A stretch of DNA of 64,000 nucleotides from the NCBI RefSeq assembly GCF_002002905.1, contig NZ_CP019509.1, positions 2,971,001 through 3,035,000 on the forward strand, written 5' to 3'. Within the stretch, counting starts at the first letter, position 1. Each line of letters starts with the position of its first letter. A program made the translations under genes and the position numbers. This DNA comes from Aquaspirillum sp. LM1 (GTDB lineage: Bacteria; Pseudomonadota; Gammaproteobacteria; Burkholderiales; Aquaspirillaceae). Below are positions 36,225 through 45,765 of the stretch, one piece after another. The notes under the pieces were generated by a model. That model saw only the letters and a list, made by a program, of their open reading frames with translations. It was not told the origin of the DNA and searched no databases.

Positions 36225-37479
36225 CCAGGCGGTTGAACTGGCCCCCGGCGTGCACTGGATTGGCGCGCTGGACCCTCACCTGCGCCGTTTCGACATCATC
36301 CTGTCCACCGCCAATGGCACCAGCTACAACGCGTATCTGGTGCGTGGCGAACACGGCGTGGCGGTGATCGACACGGTGAAGGAAGGTTTTGCCGACGATT
36401 TTTTTCGCCGGCTGGAGTCGGTGGCCCGCTACGACGAAATCACCACCATCGTGCTCAATCACCTGGAGCCCGACCACAGTGGCGCGTTGCCCGAGCTACT
36501 GCGCCGTGCGCCCAATGCCCGCGTTTACCTGTCGGTGCGCGCGCAGATGATGCTCAAGGCGCTGCTGAAGCCTTCTGCCGGCGTGGCTCCGCCCGAATAC
36601 ACGCCGGTGACCACCGGCGACACCATCGACCTAGGCGGGCGCACGCTGGCTTTTTTCCATACGCCCTACCTGCACTGGCCAGACACCCAGTGCACCTGGC
36701 TGGTGGAAGAAGGCATGCTGTTTTCCGGCGACGTATTTGGTTGTCACTACTGCGACCCACGCCTGTTCAACGACCGGGTGGGCGATTTCCGTTTTTCGTT
36801 TGAATATTACTACGCCCACATCATGCGTCCGTTCCGCGCGCATGTGCTGGATGCGCTGGAACTGCTCGATCCGCTGGACATCCGCCTGATTGCCCCGGCG
36901 CACGGGCCGATCCTGCGCCACCGTCCGCGCGACTACCTGGCCCGTTACCGGGAAATGGCCACCCCGCGTCTGGCGCTGGATACCGACGCCCAGGGCGAAA
37001 AAACCCTGGCGGTGTTTTATCTGTCTGCCTACGGCAATACCCGCAGCATGGCCGAGGCGATTGCCGTGGGTGCCGAGCGGATTGCCGGCGTGCGCGTGTC
37101 GCTGTTTGATCTGGAAGGCGGCGAAACCGCGCATTTTATTGACCTGATCGAAGCCGCCGACGGCCTGGCCTTTGGCAGCCCAACGCTGAACGGCGATGCC
37201 GCGCCGCCGATCTGGTCCTTGTTGTCATCGCTGACCACGGTCAACGTCAAAGGCAAGTTTGGCGCGGCGTTTGGCTCCTACGGCTGGAGCGGCGAGGCGG
37301 TGCGCCTGATTGAAGACCGCCTGCGTGGCCTCAAGCTGCGCGTGCCGGTGGAAGGCCTGCGCCTGAAGCTGGTGCCCGACGCCGCCGAGCTGGACGCCTG
37401 CCGCACCCTGGGCGAAACCCTGGCCCGCCACCTGGTGGGCGAGGCCATGCCACGCGAACTGGACATGGCCAGCCTGTGA
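36205..37479 (+). CDS. A-type flavodiiron protein
   Basis: A 424-aa protein from ATG 36205. The beta-lactamase-like domain (residues about 1-250) carries the diiron ligand motif HLEPDHSGALPELL and later SGDVFGCHYCDP and APAHGPILR. The flavodoxin domain (about 265-410) has the FMN loop YLSAYGNTRSMAEAI and GSYGWSGEAVRLI. Such proteins reduce O2 to water or NO to N2O. Placed in a nif operon, it probably scavenges O2 to protect nitrogenase (inference). An upstream in-frame extension inside the preceding gene is not used. Confidence 0.93.
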   Translation: MNIVHPDQAVELAPGVHWIGALDPHLRRFDIILSTANGTSYNAYLVRGEHGVAVIDTVKEGFADDFFRRLESVARYDEITTIVLNHLEPDHSGALPELLRRAPNARVYLSVRAQMMLKALLKPSAGVAPPEYTPVTTGDTIDLGGRTLAFFHTPYLHWPDTQCTWLVEEGMLFSGDVFGCHYCDPRLFNDRVGDFRFSFEYYYAHIMRPFRAHVLDALELLDPLDIRLIAPAHGPILRHRPRDYLARYREMATPRLALDTDAQGEKTLAVFYLSAYGNTRSMAEAIAVGAERIAGVRVSLFDLEGGETAHFIDLIEAADGLAFGSPTLNGDAAPPIWSLLSSLTTVNVKGKFGAAFGSYGWSGEAVRLIEDRLRGLKLRVPVEGLRLKLVPDAAELDACRTLGETLARHLVGEAMPRELDMASL

Positions 37480-37521
37480 TGACTTCGTACTGTTCCCGAC
37501 CTTTTACCCTGGAGCCCGCTC

Positions 37522-37809
37522 ATGGCCAAAGCCAAAGTCACGTTTGAAGATATCGGTGTTTCGGTCACCGTTCCCGCCGGCACCCGGCTGATTGAAGTGT
37601 CGGAAAAAGTGGGAGCCGGCATTACCTATGGCTGCCGCGAAGGCGAATGCTGCACCTGTCTGACCAAGGTGGTGTCGGGTGCTGAAAACCTGGCCAGCCC
37701 ATCAATGCTGGAAGACCAGGTGCTGAAAGACAATATGGCCCCGCGCAACCACCGACTGGCCTGTCAGGCGCAGATTCTGGGGGGCGAAGTGGTGGTGCGG
37801 CCTGCCTAA
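37522..37809 (+). CDS. nif-associated 2Fe-2S ferredoxin
   Basis: A 95-aa plant/adrenodoxin-type ferredoxin. Cluster ligands are in YGCREGECCTC (CxxxxCxxC) with the last Cys in HRLACQAQ. It follows the flavodiiron gene by 42 bp and could be its electron donor or serve nitrogenase (inference). GGAG lies 10 nt before the ATG. A canonical terminator at 37918-37940 follows, so this gene may end the nifB transcript. Confidence 0.9.
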   Translation: MAKAKVTFEDIGVSVTVPAGTRLIEVSEKVGAGITYGCREGECCTCLTKVVSGAENLASPSMLEDQVLKDNMAPRNHRLACQAQILGGEVVVRPA

Positions 37810-37917
37810 CTGGCCTGGGCCGGGCTGGGCGCATCGGGACTCCTGACGCCCTGCCGGCTTGCAGGCTCGCCGCGCCGTGCGCGGCACCTTATCGCGATTT
37901 GTTCAGGGCGTGTTGTG

Positions 37918-37940
37918 CCGGGCAAATCGCCCGGTTTTTT
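37918..37940 (+). terminator. rho-independent terminator between ferredoxin and FeSII gene
   Basis: CCGGGC, loop AAATC, GCCCGG, then TTTTTT. It ends only 20 bp before the next start codon, so it either ends the nifB transcript with a new promoter upstream of it, or acts as an attenuator on the FeSII-nifQ-draG genes. Confidence 0.85.
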
Positions 37941-37960
37941 CCCACCCCAGGAGCAACACC

Positions 37961-38323
37961 ATGGCGCTGATTACTTTTTCCAGCCATTTGCACAAAGACA
38001 AGACGGTGTACGCCGTCGCCGGCAGCCTGACCCAGACCATTCTGTCGCTGGCCAAGGAAAACCACATCCCGATCGACTTCGGCTGTGGCAATGGCGAATG
38101 CGGCACCTGTCTGGTCAAGGTGTCGTCGGTTGACACCAAGCGCTCGCCGATGGGCGGCCCGCTGACCGACCGCGAAATCAATGTGCTGAAAGAAATGGGC
38201 CACATCACCCAGGCGCAGATCGAACAAATGCGCGTGGACGACATTCCGCCGACCCAATGGCGGCTGGCTTGCCAGATGATCGTGCGTGACGAAGACATTC
38301 TGGTTGAATACCCGAGCAAATAA
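37961..38323 (+). CDS. Shethna-type FeSII 2Fe-2S protein (nitrogenase conformational protection)
   Basis: A 120-aa ferredoxin-fold protein. Start ALITFSSHLHKDKTVYAVAG, cluster motif FGCGNGECGTCLVKV, then LTDREINVLKEMGHI and the end DDIPPTQWRLACQMIVRDEDILVEY closely follow the Azotobacter FeSII layout, including the region between the cluster loop and last Cys that contacts nitrogenase. FeSII locks oxidised nitrogenase into an inactive but O2-stable complex. The start at 37961 has CAGGAG nearby; the longer frame to 37859 is not family-like. It sits right behind a terminator, so its expression may be separately controlled. Confidence 0.87.
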   Translation: MALITFSSHLHKDKTVYAVAGSLTQTILSLAKENHIPIDFGCGNGECGTCLVKVSSVDTKRSPMGGPLTDREINVLKEMGHITQAQIEQMRVDDIPPTQWRLACQMIVRDEDILVEYPSK

Positions 38324-38397
38324 GCCCGGCACGCTCCGCCATCTGGCCTGACTGCGCCAGACGGCGGGGATGCTGCGCTGTGAGTTGGAGAGTTCTC

Positions 38398-38979
38398 ATG
38401 AACGGTCCGGACCGCCTTGAATACCGCGCCATGCTGTATACCAGCCTGCTGCAAACTGCATCTGGCCCGATGCAGGCAGGCGATCATCCGAACCGGCTGT
38501 TGCTGGCCAGCCTGCTGGCCGGCCAGCGCAGCGGCATGGGCTGCCTGCCTGCCCAGCTGGGGCTGGAGGCCGCCGATTTCCAGCAACTCTGGCTGGACTA
38601 TTTTCCGCACGCCGGTTTGCCCACCAGCCGACCGGCGGCTGTTCCTGACCGGGTGCCGGAATGGGACGAGCTGTACCAGTTTTTGCTTGATCACCGCGCC
38701 GGCCAGCAGCCGGTGGAAGCCTGGATGGCCACCATCCTCACCACCGCCTGCGCCGGGCGTGACCACCTCTGGCAGGATCTTGGCCTGGCCAGCCGGGGGG
38801 AGCTCAGTCAGCTGATTGCACTGAATTTCCCGGCTCTGGCCCAGGCCAACCAAGGTGACATGAAATGGAAAAAATTTATCTACCGGCAACTGTGCGCCCG
38901 CGAGGGGATTTACGTTTGCCCGGCGCCTTCCTGCAACGCGTGCGCCGATCGACCTCAGTGCTTTGGCCCCGAATGCTGA
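38398..38979 (+). CDS. nifQ: NifQ, molybdenum donor for FeMo-cofactor
   Basis: A 193-aa protein with the diagnostic C-terminal metal site CPAPSCNACADRPQC (Cx4CxxCx5C), preceded by WKKFIYRQLCAREGIYVC. NifQ carries a Mo-Fe-S cluster and delivers Mo to NifEN/NifH during cofactor assembly. ATG 38398, with TTGGAGAG upstream, is preferred over GTG 38380. It overlaps the draG start by 7 bp (ATGCTGA), so the two are coupled. Confidence 0.93.
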   Translation: MNGPDRLEYRAMLYTSLLQTASGPMQAGDHPNRLLLASLLAGQRSGMGCLPAQLGLEAADFQQLWLDYFPHAGLPTSRPAAVPDRVPEWDELYQFLLDHRAGQQPVEAWMATILTTACAGRDHLWQDLGLASRGELSQLIALNFPALAQANQGDMKWKKFIYRQLCAREGIYVCPAPSCNACADRPQCFGPEC

Positions 38980-39896
38980 ATCTGTCCTGCGCGGCCTTGC
39001 GCCCGCAGGCTCCGCTGACGGTGGAAGCCCGCGCCCTGGCCGCGTATCTGGGTCTGGCGGTGGGCGATGCGCTGGGCGCTACGGTCGAGTTTCTCACCCC
39101 CAAGGAAATCCAGCTGCAGATTGGCGTACACCGCAACCTGACCGGCGGCGGCTGGCTCAAGCTGCGCCCCGGCGTGGTGACTGACGATACCACCATGAGC
39201 CTGGCGCTGGGCGATGCCATCCTGGCCTGCCAGGGTCAGGTAGAGCCGCTGGCTGCCGCCCAGGCATTTGACCGCTGGATGCGTGGCAAGCCGGTGGATA
39301 TTGGCAATACCGTGCGGCGCAATCTGGTGCGCTTTCGCCAGACCGGCGAGCCGCACGCACTGCCATCGGAACACGACGCCGGCAACGGTGCCGCCATGCG
39401 CCTGCTGCCGGTGGCGCTGGCCACCCTGGGCCAGGACGCCGACAGTGTGCGTGCCGCCGTACACGCCCAAGCGCATGTGACCCACCACAACGCCTTGTCT
39501 GACGCTGCCTGCGAAACCCTGGTGGCAATGGTGCACGACCTGCTGGCCGGTGCCGACAAAAAAACCGTGCTGCAACGCCATGTGCAGCCGCTGGTGCAGC
39601 AATACCCGCTGTTTGCCTTTCGCTGCCGCCGTTGCGACAACCCCAGCGGGTATATCGTCGATACCCTGCACGCGGTGTTTCAGGCATTTTTTGATACCGA
39701 CGGGCTGGAAGACTGCCTGGTGGATGTGGTCAACCGGGGCGGCGATGCCGACACCACCGGGGCGATTGCCGGCATGCTGGCCGGCGCGCACTACGGGCCG
39801 AAAGCGATTCCGCGCCGTTGGCTGGCGGTGCTGGACGCTAAAACCCGCACGGCCTGCGAAACCCAGGCCTGGCTGCTGTTGCCGATGCATCGTTGA
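38973..39896 (+). CDS. draG: DraG, dinitrogenase-reductase activating glycohydrolase
   Basis: A 307-aa ADP-ribosylglycohydrolase. Metal ligand motifs are GLAVGDALGATVEF, VVTDDTTMSLALGDA (the DDT motif), SEHDAGNGAAMRLLPVAL and NRGGDADTTGAIAGMLAGAHYG. It removes ADP-ribose from the NifH arginine and so reactivates nitrogenase. ATG 38973 overlaps the nifQ stop; a longer reading from 38865 lies inside nifQ and adds unrelated residues. Its partner draT is 18 kb away at 58282, next to nifH, whereas draT and draG are commonly adjacent. A 9-bp stem-loop follows at 39903. Confidence 0.94.
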   Translation: MLNLSCAALRPQAPLTVEARALAAYLGLAVGDALGATVEFLTPKEIQLQIGVHRNLTGGGWLKLRPGVVTDDTTMSLALGDAILACQGQVEPLAAAQAFDRWMRGKPVDIGNTVRRNLVRFRQTGEPHALPSEHDAGNGAAMRLLPVALATLGQDADSVRAAVHAQAHVTHHNALSDAACETLVAMVHDLLAGADKKTVLQRHVQPLVQQYPLFAFRCRRCDNPSGYIVDTLHAVFQAFFDTDGLEDCLVDVVNRGGDADTTGAIAGMLAGAHYGPKAIPRRWLAVLDAKTRTACETQAWLLLPMHR

Positions 39897-39902
39897 GTGG
39901 GC

Positions 39903-39924
39903 CAATACGACTTTGGTCGTATTG
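39903..39924 (+). terminator. stem-loop after draG
   Basis: CAATACGAC, loop TTTG, GTCGTATTG: a perfect 9-bp stem 6 bp after draG. There is no long U tract. It probably ends the nifQ-draG transcript. Confidence 0.55.
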
Positions 39925-40109
39925 ACGCGGTTGGCGGGTCAAAATGCTGTGCGCCCTACGTAAAAATACCTATCCTTATAAAACGTTGCTCAGTTTCGTC
40001 TGGGGGCTGGTCCGGTGTCATTTGGCCAGTTTCTCCCAGGCGGTTGCCTGGCAAACCCTCCGTCAACCGTGTTGACACCCATACCCACAAAAAAAAACAG
40101 GGGTTTTTC

Positions 40110-41735
40110 ATGCGCAACAACCAGCCAATCACCCAAGTGGAAACTTTGCTGCCTGAAGGGCAGTTCATTTATTCACGCACCGATTTGCACGGCAATATTG
40201 TCGAAGCCAACGAGGCATTTGCCCAGATAAGCGGGTACCTTCGTGAGGAAATGATAGGCCAGCCGCATAATATGGTCCGTCACCCGGACATGCCCGAGCA
40301 GGCGTTTCAGGACATGTGGCGCGACCTCAAGCAAGGCCGGCCCTGGCGTGGCCTGGTGAAGAACCGCCGTCAGGATGGCGGGTTTTACTGGGTGCTGGCC
40401 AATGCCTCGCCCGTGCGCGAGAACGGCCAGATTGTGGGCTATCAGTCGGTGCGCAGCTGTCCGTCGCGTGAGGCGGTGCAGGCGGCGGCAGCGATGTACC
40501 AGCGCATCAAGCAGGGCGACAAGTCGATTGCCGTGGTGCATGGTCAGGTGGTGCCGGTGTGCAAGCCGCTGTGGGCGCGCTTTGTCGGGCTGGGCAATCA
40601 GTCCTGGCTGTTTGGCGGTTTCATGCTGCTGGTCAGCCTCAGCCTGCTGGCCAGCAGCCTGCTGCCCACCGAGGGCTTGCGCACGCTGTGGCAGGGCATG
40701 GGCGCACTGGGGCTGGTGTGGAGCCTGGTGTTTTTGCTGCTGTTTGTGCCGCGCCTGCGCGCCGATCTGGCCAGCCTGGATGGCTATCTGGAAAACCTGC
40801 TGACCAGCGGCAACCTGAAGCAGCGCTTTGCCTTGTCGCGCCGCGATGAGCTGGGACGGGTGGCCAGCAAGCTGGACCGGTTTATTTCTTCGGTGCAAGC
40901 CACTGTTCAGGGCATGGCAGATTCTGCCACACAGGTGCAGTTGGTTTCCCGTGAGGTGGGCCAGGGCGTGGGCGGGGTCAGCCACTCGGCCAGGGTGCAA
41001 AGCGATGCCACCAGCTCGGCAGCGGCGGGTATTGAGCAAATCACCGTGTCGATTGGCGAGGTGACTTCCCACGCCAGCGCCACCCGCGAGGCTGCCGCAC
41101 ACGCTTCCATCCAGGGCGAAAAATTGTCCGAACAAGCCTGTCAGACCATTTTGTCGCTGGCCGATACGGTAAAAACCTCGGCGGCTCAGGTGGAGCGGCT
41201 GGGGGTGCAGTCGGAAGAAATTTCCCGGATTACCGGGGTGATCAAGGACATTGCCGACCAGACCAATCTGCTGGCGCTGAATGCCGCCATTGAAGCCGCC
41301 CGTGCTGGCGAACAGGGCCGGGGTTTTGCCGTGGTGGCTGACGAAGTGCGCAAACTGGCCGAGCGCACCACCAAGGCCACAGCAGAAATCAGCACGATGA
41401 TCAGCTCGGTGCAAAGCGAAACCGGCAAGGCGGTCAATGGCATGCGCGCTGGCGCGGTGCAGGTGGAGCAGGGCGTGCAACTGGTACAAAACGCCCAGGG
41501 CGCGCTGCGGGAAATCAACAGCCAGATGGCGCACACCATGGGCATGGTCAACGATATCAGCCACTCGGCCCAGGAGCAGGAGCGGGCCATGACGGTGATG
41601 GCGCGCAGTGTGGAACAGGTGGCCTCGATGACCGAACAGAATATGGCAGTGGTGAGCCAAACCACTGCTACGGTAGAATCACTTAATAGCATGGTGGGAC
41701 GCATGCATAAATCGGTGACTCAATACCAGGTGTAA
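40110..41735 (+). CDS. Aer-like PAS-containing methyl-accepting chemotaxis protein
   Basis: A 541-aa transducer. The N-terminal PAS domain (about 10-120: [42 protein letters not shown]) matches the FAD-binding PAS of Aer. Two close membrane helices (about 170-215) give a hairpin without a large periplasmic domain. The signalling domain (about 265-535) has the conserved tip [26 protein letters not shown]. Aer proteins sense redox/oxygen and steer motility. Its place directly after the nif genes suggests aerotaxis to oxygen levels that permit nitrogen fixation (inference). A run of A followed by CAGGGG precedes the ATG. Confidence 0.9.
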   Translation: MRNNQPITQVETLLPEGQFIYSRTDLHGNIVEANEAFAQISGYLREEMIGQPHNMVRHPDMPEQAFQDMWRDLKQGRPWRGLVKNRRQDGGFYWVLANASPVRENGQIVGYQSVRSCPSREAVQAAAAMYQRIKQGDKSIAVVHGQVVPVCKPLWARFVGLGNQSWLFGGFMLLVSLSLLASSLLPTEGLRTLWQGMGALGLVWSLVFLLLFVPRLRADLASLDGYLENLLTSGNLKQRFALSRRDELGRVASKLDRFISSVQATVQGMADSATQVQLVSREVGQGVGGVSHSARVQSDATSSAAAGIEQITVSIGEVTSHASATREAAAHASIQGEKLSEQACQTILSLADTVKTSAAQVERLGVQSEEISRITGVIKDIADQTNLLALNAAIEAARAGEQGRGFAVVADEVRKLAERTTKATAEISTMISSVQSETGKAVNGMRAGAVQVEQGVQLVQNAQGALREINSQMAHTMGMVNDISHSAQEQERAMTVMARSVEQVASMTEQNMAVVSQTTATVESLNSMVGRMHKSVTQYQV

Positions 41736-41871
41736 GCCGCGTTCCAGCGGTGTTCCAACAAGGACAAAACATGTGCAGTGCCGGTGCCGTGCGGATTTCC
41801 CCGTGGCCTTCCCCTTTTTTTGCTCGGGCTTCTGTGGCGCGTGATGCGCGCCATGGGGCGGGGTATTGACC

Positions 41872-44800
41872 ATGCACGGCGTGACACTGTCTGTGGTGGT
41901 GCTGGGGCCTTGCCCTGGCCCGGACGCCTTGCTGGCCACCCGCCTGGCCGCCCACCACGCCGAACCCTGGTGGTGCCCGACCCTGGCCGACCTCCACCGT
42001 GCGCCGACCCGATCGGCCATTCTGCTGGTGGAATGGCACTGGCTGACTCGCCTGAGCCTGGCCGAGCAGGCCCAACTCAGCCAGCAGGCAGGTGACCGCG
42101 CCGGCTGGCTGGTGTGGAGCGCCAGCCCGGTGGCCTTGCCGGCGCAACTTCACTGGAAACGCCAGGGCGTCAGCGGCTTCTGCCTGCTGTCGCCTCCGGA
42201 CCTGAATCCGCTGCTGGCGCGTATCGATACCCTGCTGGACAGCCTGGCCGGCCCGCCATTGCGGGTGCTGCTGCTGGATCAGGCCGACAGCCTGGCGCTG
42301 CACGCGCCCATGCTGCGCCAAGTGGGCCTGCAGGTGCTGACCCTGGCCGACCCGCTGCAACTGCTGGCCAGCCTGGAGGCGTATCACCCGGATGTGCTGC
42401 TGATTGGGGCGGCCTTGCCGGGCTGTTGCGTACCAGATGTGCTGGGTGTGCTGCGCCAGACCTTGCCGGGCCAATGTCTGCCCGTACTGGTGCTGGCCGA
42501 TGCAGAAGCGTATCCCGCCGTGCTGCACTGGCCGGTGGCGGTGCAGGGCTGCCTGCTCAGGCCGGTGGCCGCCAGCGCGCTGCTGGCACAAATTACCGCC
42601 CAGGGCCGGGCCGGGCGGGCGCGTTTATCCACCCGGCTGGCACTGGCCGAGCAGCCCTTGCCGCTGGAGCCGTTGCGTCAGGCGGTGGATGAACACGCGA
42701 TTGTCAGCGTGGCGGATGCCGATGGCAATATTGTCCATATTAACGACAAATTTTGCGAAATCAGCGGGTATTCCCGTGAGGAATTGCTCGGTCGCAGCCA
42801 TCGTCTGGTGAAATCCCACTGTCACCCCCAGTCCTTTTACGAAGACCTGTGGCACACCATTTCGTCTGGCCACAGCTGGCGCGGCGAAGTGTGCAACCGG
42901 CGCAAGAATGGCGAGCTGTACTGGGTGGAAGCCAGCATCCTGCCGGTGCTGGATGAGCAGGGCCTGCCGGTGCAGTATTTGTCGATCCGCACCGACATCA
43001 CCCACCTGAAGGCGGTTGAGCAGGCGCTGCAGGAAAAAGAAGCCCGCTACCGCTCGCTGGTGGATACCGTGGCCGATGGCATTGTGCTGTACGACCCCAA
43101 TGGCCAGGTGATTGAGTGCAACCCGGCTGCCGAGCAGATACTGGGCCTGAGCCGTGAGCAGATACTGGGCCATTCGGCGCTCAGCCCGATCTGGCGTTGT
43201 GTTTACCCCGATGGCCGCCCGTGCCGGGGTGACGCCCATCCGGTGATGCAAACCCTGGCCACCGGCCTGAGCCAGCAAAATATGCTGATGGGCGTGGAGC
43301 GCCCGGATGCCTCGCTGGTGTGGGTGAGCATGTCGTCAGCCCCCATTGCCGCCGCCAACGCCCGCCAGGCTTCGCTGGGGGTGGTGGTGTCGTTTTCCGA
43401 CGTAACCCGCATCCGCGAAATGGACCGGGCCGCGCGCGAATCACTCAGCAAGCTGGAAGCCACCATCCGGGCGATTCCCGACCCGCTGTTTGAAATGGAC
43501 CGGGACGGTCGCTACTGCGACATCCACCCCAGCGATATCGGCCTGCTGGCCGCGCCGGTGCATGCGCTGCTGGGCAAGACCGTGGACGACGTGCTGGAGC
43601 CAAAAGCCGCCCGCACCGTACACCAGGCGATTGCCGAGGCCGCCGCGCAGGGCGTGTCGTATGGCCACCAGATCTGGGTGACCACCCCGCGCGGGCGGCG
43701 CTGCTTTGAATTGTCGCTGGCGCGCAAGCTATTGCCCGAGCAGGCCGACGCCCTGCGTTTTGTCCTGCTGGCCCGCGACGTGACCGAGCGCAAGCATATC
43801 GAAGCCCGCTACGCCTTTGCCGTGGAAGGTGCGGGCGACGGGGTGTGGGACTGGAATATGCTGACCGGCGACATGCCGTTGTCCGGCCACTACGAAGACA
43901 TGCTGGGCTTTGCCAAGGGCGAACTCCCTCCCAGCATCGAAGCCTGGAAGCGCAGTGTGCATCCGGATGACTGGGCGGCGGTGCAGCAGGCGCTGAATGG
44001 CTACCTGGACGGCCAGCTGCCCAACTACGCAGTGGAACTGCGCCTGCGCTGCAAGGACGGCAGCTATAAGTGGATTCTGTGCCGGGGCACCGTGGTCGAG
44101 CGCGACAGCGCCGGTGCGCCGGTGCGCATGATTGGCATCCACAGTGATATTTCCGAACGCAAGCGCGCCGAAGAAGCGCTGCTGGTGTTTCGCCGGCTGG
44201 TGGAAACCACCAACCAGGCCATCCGGGTGGCCGATGCCGCCGGGCGCATCCAGTATGTCAATCCGGCCTATGAACAACTGCTGGGCTACACCCTGGCCGA
44301 GGTGGCCGACAAGCCATTCACCCAGACCGGCATTGTTTCCGAGCAGCAGGCGCTGGTGAATGAAATCCTCGACCGCCTGCAGCAAGGCGGTGGCTGGCAG
44401 GGTTTTCTCAAGCTGCGTGACAAGGGCGGGCGCGAATTTGTCAGCCTGAGCAATATCCGCAGCATCACCTCACCCGACACCGGCGAGCTGCTGCACAGCT
44501 TCAATATGTTTGTCGATTACAGCGAGGAAATTGCCCGCCAGGAAGCGCTGGAGCAGGCGGTGGCGCAGGCCAACGCCGCCAACCAGGCCAAGTCCACCTT
44601 TTTGTCCAGCATGAGTCACGAACTGCGCACACCAATGAACGCCATCATCGGGTTTGCCCAGATGCTGGAATACGACAGCGAGCTGAATGCCGACCAGCAG
44701 GACAATGTGTATGAAATTCTCAAGGCCAGCCACCACCTGCTGGCCTTGATCAACGAAGTGCTCGACCTAGCCAAGATCGAATCCGGACGGATCAACCTGT

Positions 44801-45714
44801 CGCTGGAGTCGGTGGAATTACTGGCGCTGGCCGACGAATGCTGCCAGCTGATCCAGCCGCTGGCCACCCCGCGCGGGATTCAGATCCAGCTAGAGATTCC
44901 CGCCGACATCCAGATGCGCGCTGACCGGGTGCGGCTGAAGCAGGTGCTGCTCAACCTGCTGTCCAATGCCATCAAGTACAACCGGGAAAATGGCCAGATC
45001 CATCTGCACGCACACGCGCACGGCAGCCATGTGCAACTGAGCGTGGCCGATACCGGCATTGGCATTCCGCCCGAGCGGCTGACCGAAGTATTCCAGCCGT
45101 TCAACCGGCTGAACGCCGAATGCAGCGAAGTGGAAGGCACCGGCATCGGCCTGACCATTACCCAGCGCCTGGTGGAAATGATGGACGGCCATATCGGCGT
45201 GGAAAGCCAGCCCGATGTTGGCAGCCGCTTCTGGATAGAGTTGCCGGCAGAACACTACTGCCCCCCCGAACTGGCCGGCGAGGCGCTGGACGACGACGGT
45301 GCCGAACCGATGGCCAGCGCCAGCGTGCTGTGCATAGACGACAACCCGGTCAACCTCAAGCTGGTGACGCAGATTCTGGGCATGCGTCCGCATCTCCGGC
45401 TGATGACCGCCCACGCGCCGGAGCTGGGCATTGAACTGGCACTGGGCCATCTGCCCGACCTGATTCTGCTGGATATCAACATGCCCGGCATGGATGGCTA
45501 CCAGGTGCTGGAAGTGCTCAAGAGCGAGCCCCGGCTCAAGCATATTCCGGTGGTGGCGGTCACCGCCAATGCCATGCCACGTGATATCGCCCGTGGCAAG
45601 CAGGCTGGCTTTGCTGACTACCTGACCAAACCCCTGCATATTCATCACTTCTTGCAGGTGCTGGATGCCTTGCTGGCCACACCCACCGCCGCTGTGCCGG
45701 AGGTCGCCCAATGA
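41872..45714 (+). CDS. multi-PAS hybrid sensor histidine kinase
   Basis: A 1280-aa soluble protein; no convincing membrane helix. Residues about 1-255 look like two degenerate receiver-like domains. Five PAS/PAC units follow (about 260-380, 390-515, 520-645, 650-775, 780-900); the first resembles the Aer PAS (VSVADADGNIVHINDKFCEISGYS). HisKA has phospho-His in SSMSHELRTPMNAI near 916, HATPase lies about 1030-1135 (LLSNAIKYN, DTGIGIP, GTGIGLTI), and a C-terminal receiver has phospho-Asp in LILLDINMPGMDGY near 1200. ATG 41872 is taken over TTG 41866. It heads a run of six signalling genes and probably phosphorylates the next gene's receiver (inference). Confidence 0.9.
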   Translation: MHGVTLSVVVLGPCPGPDALLATRLAAHHAEPWWCPTLADLHRAPTRSAILLVEWHWLTRLSLAEQAQLSQQAGDRAGWLVWSASPVALPAQLHWKRQGVSGFCLLSPPDLNPLLARIDTLLDSLAGPPLRVLLLDQADSLALHAPMLRQVGLQVLTLADPLQLLASLEAYHPDVLLIGAALPGCCVPDVLGVLRQTLPGQCLPVLVLADAEAYPAVLHWPVAVQGCLLRPVAASALLAQITAQGRAGRARLSTRLALAEQPLPLEPLRQAVDEHAIVSVADADGNIVHINDKFCEISGYSREELLGRSHRLVKSHCHPQSFYEDLWHTISSGHSWRGEVCNRRKNGELYWVEASILPVLDEQGLPVQYLSIRTDITHLKAVEQALQEKEARYRSLVDTVADGIVLYDPNGQVIECNPAAEQILGLSREQILGHSALSPIWRCVYPDGRPCRGDAHPVMQTLATGLSQQNMLMGVERPDASLVWVSMSSAPIAAANARQASLGVVVSFSDVTRIREMDRAARESLSKLEATIRAIPDPLFEMDRDGRYCDIHPSDIGLLAAPVHALLGKTVDDVLEPKAARTVHQAIAEAAAQGVSYGHQIWVTTPRGRRCFELSLARKLLPEQADALRFVLLARDVTERKHIEARYAFAVEGAGDGVWDWNMLTGDMPLSGHYEDMLGFAKGELPPSIEAWKRSVHPDDWAAVQQALNGYLDGQLPNYAVELRLRCKDGSYKWILCRGTVVERDSAGAPVRMIGIHSDISERKRAEEALLVFRRLVETTNQAIRVADAAGRIQYVNPAYEQLLGYTLAEVADKPFTQTGIVSEQQALVNEILDRLQQGGGWQGFLKLRDKGGREFVSLSNIRSITSPDTGELLHSFNMFVDYSEEIARQEALEQAVAQANAANQAKSTFLSSMSHELRTPMNAIIGFAQMLEYDSELNADQQDNVYEILKASHHLLALINEVLDLAKIESGRINLSLESVELLALADECCQLIQPLATPRGIQIQLEIPADIQMRADRVRLKQVLLNLLSNAIKYNRENGQIHLHAHAHGSHVQLSVADTGIGIPPERLTEVFQPFNRLNAECSEVEGTGIGLTITQRLVEMMDGHIGVESQPDVGSRFWIELPAEHYCPPELAGEALDDDGAEPMASASVLCIDDNPVNLKLVTQILGMRPHLRLMTAHAPELGIELALGHLPDLILLDINMPGMDGYQVLEVLKSEPRLKHIPVVAVTANAMPRDIARGKQAGFADYLTKPLHIHHFLQVLDALLATPTAAVPEVAQ

Positions 45715-45765
45715 GGCGCACGCCTGCCGGCCTGGCGCGCGCGGCATTGCGCCAAGGAAGCCCTG

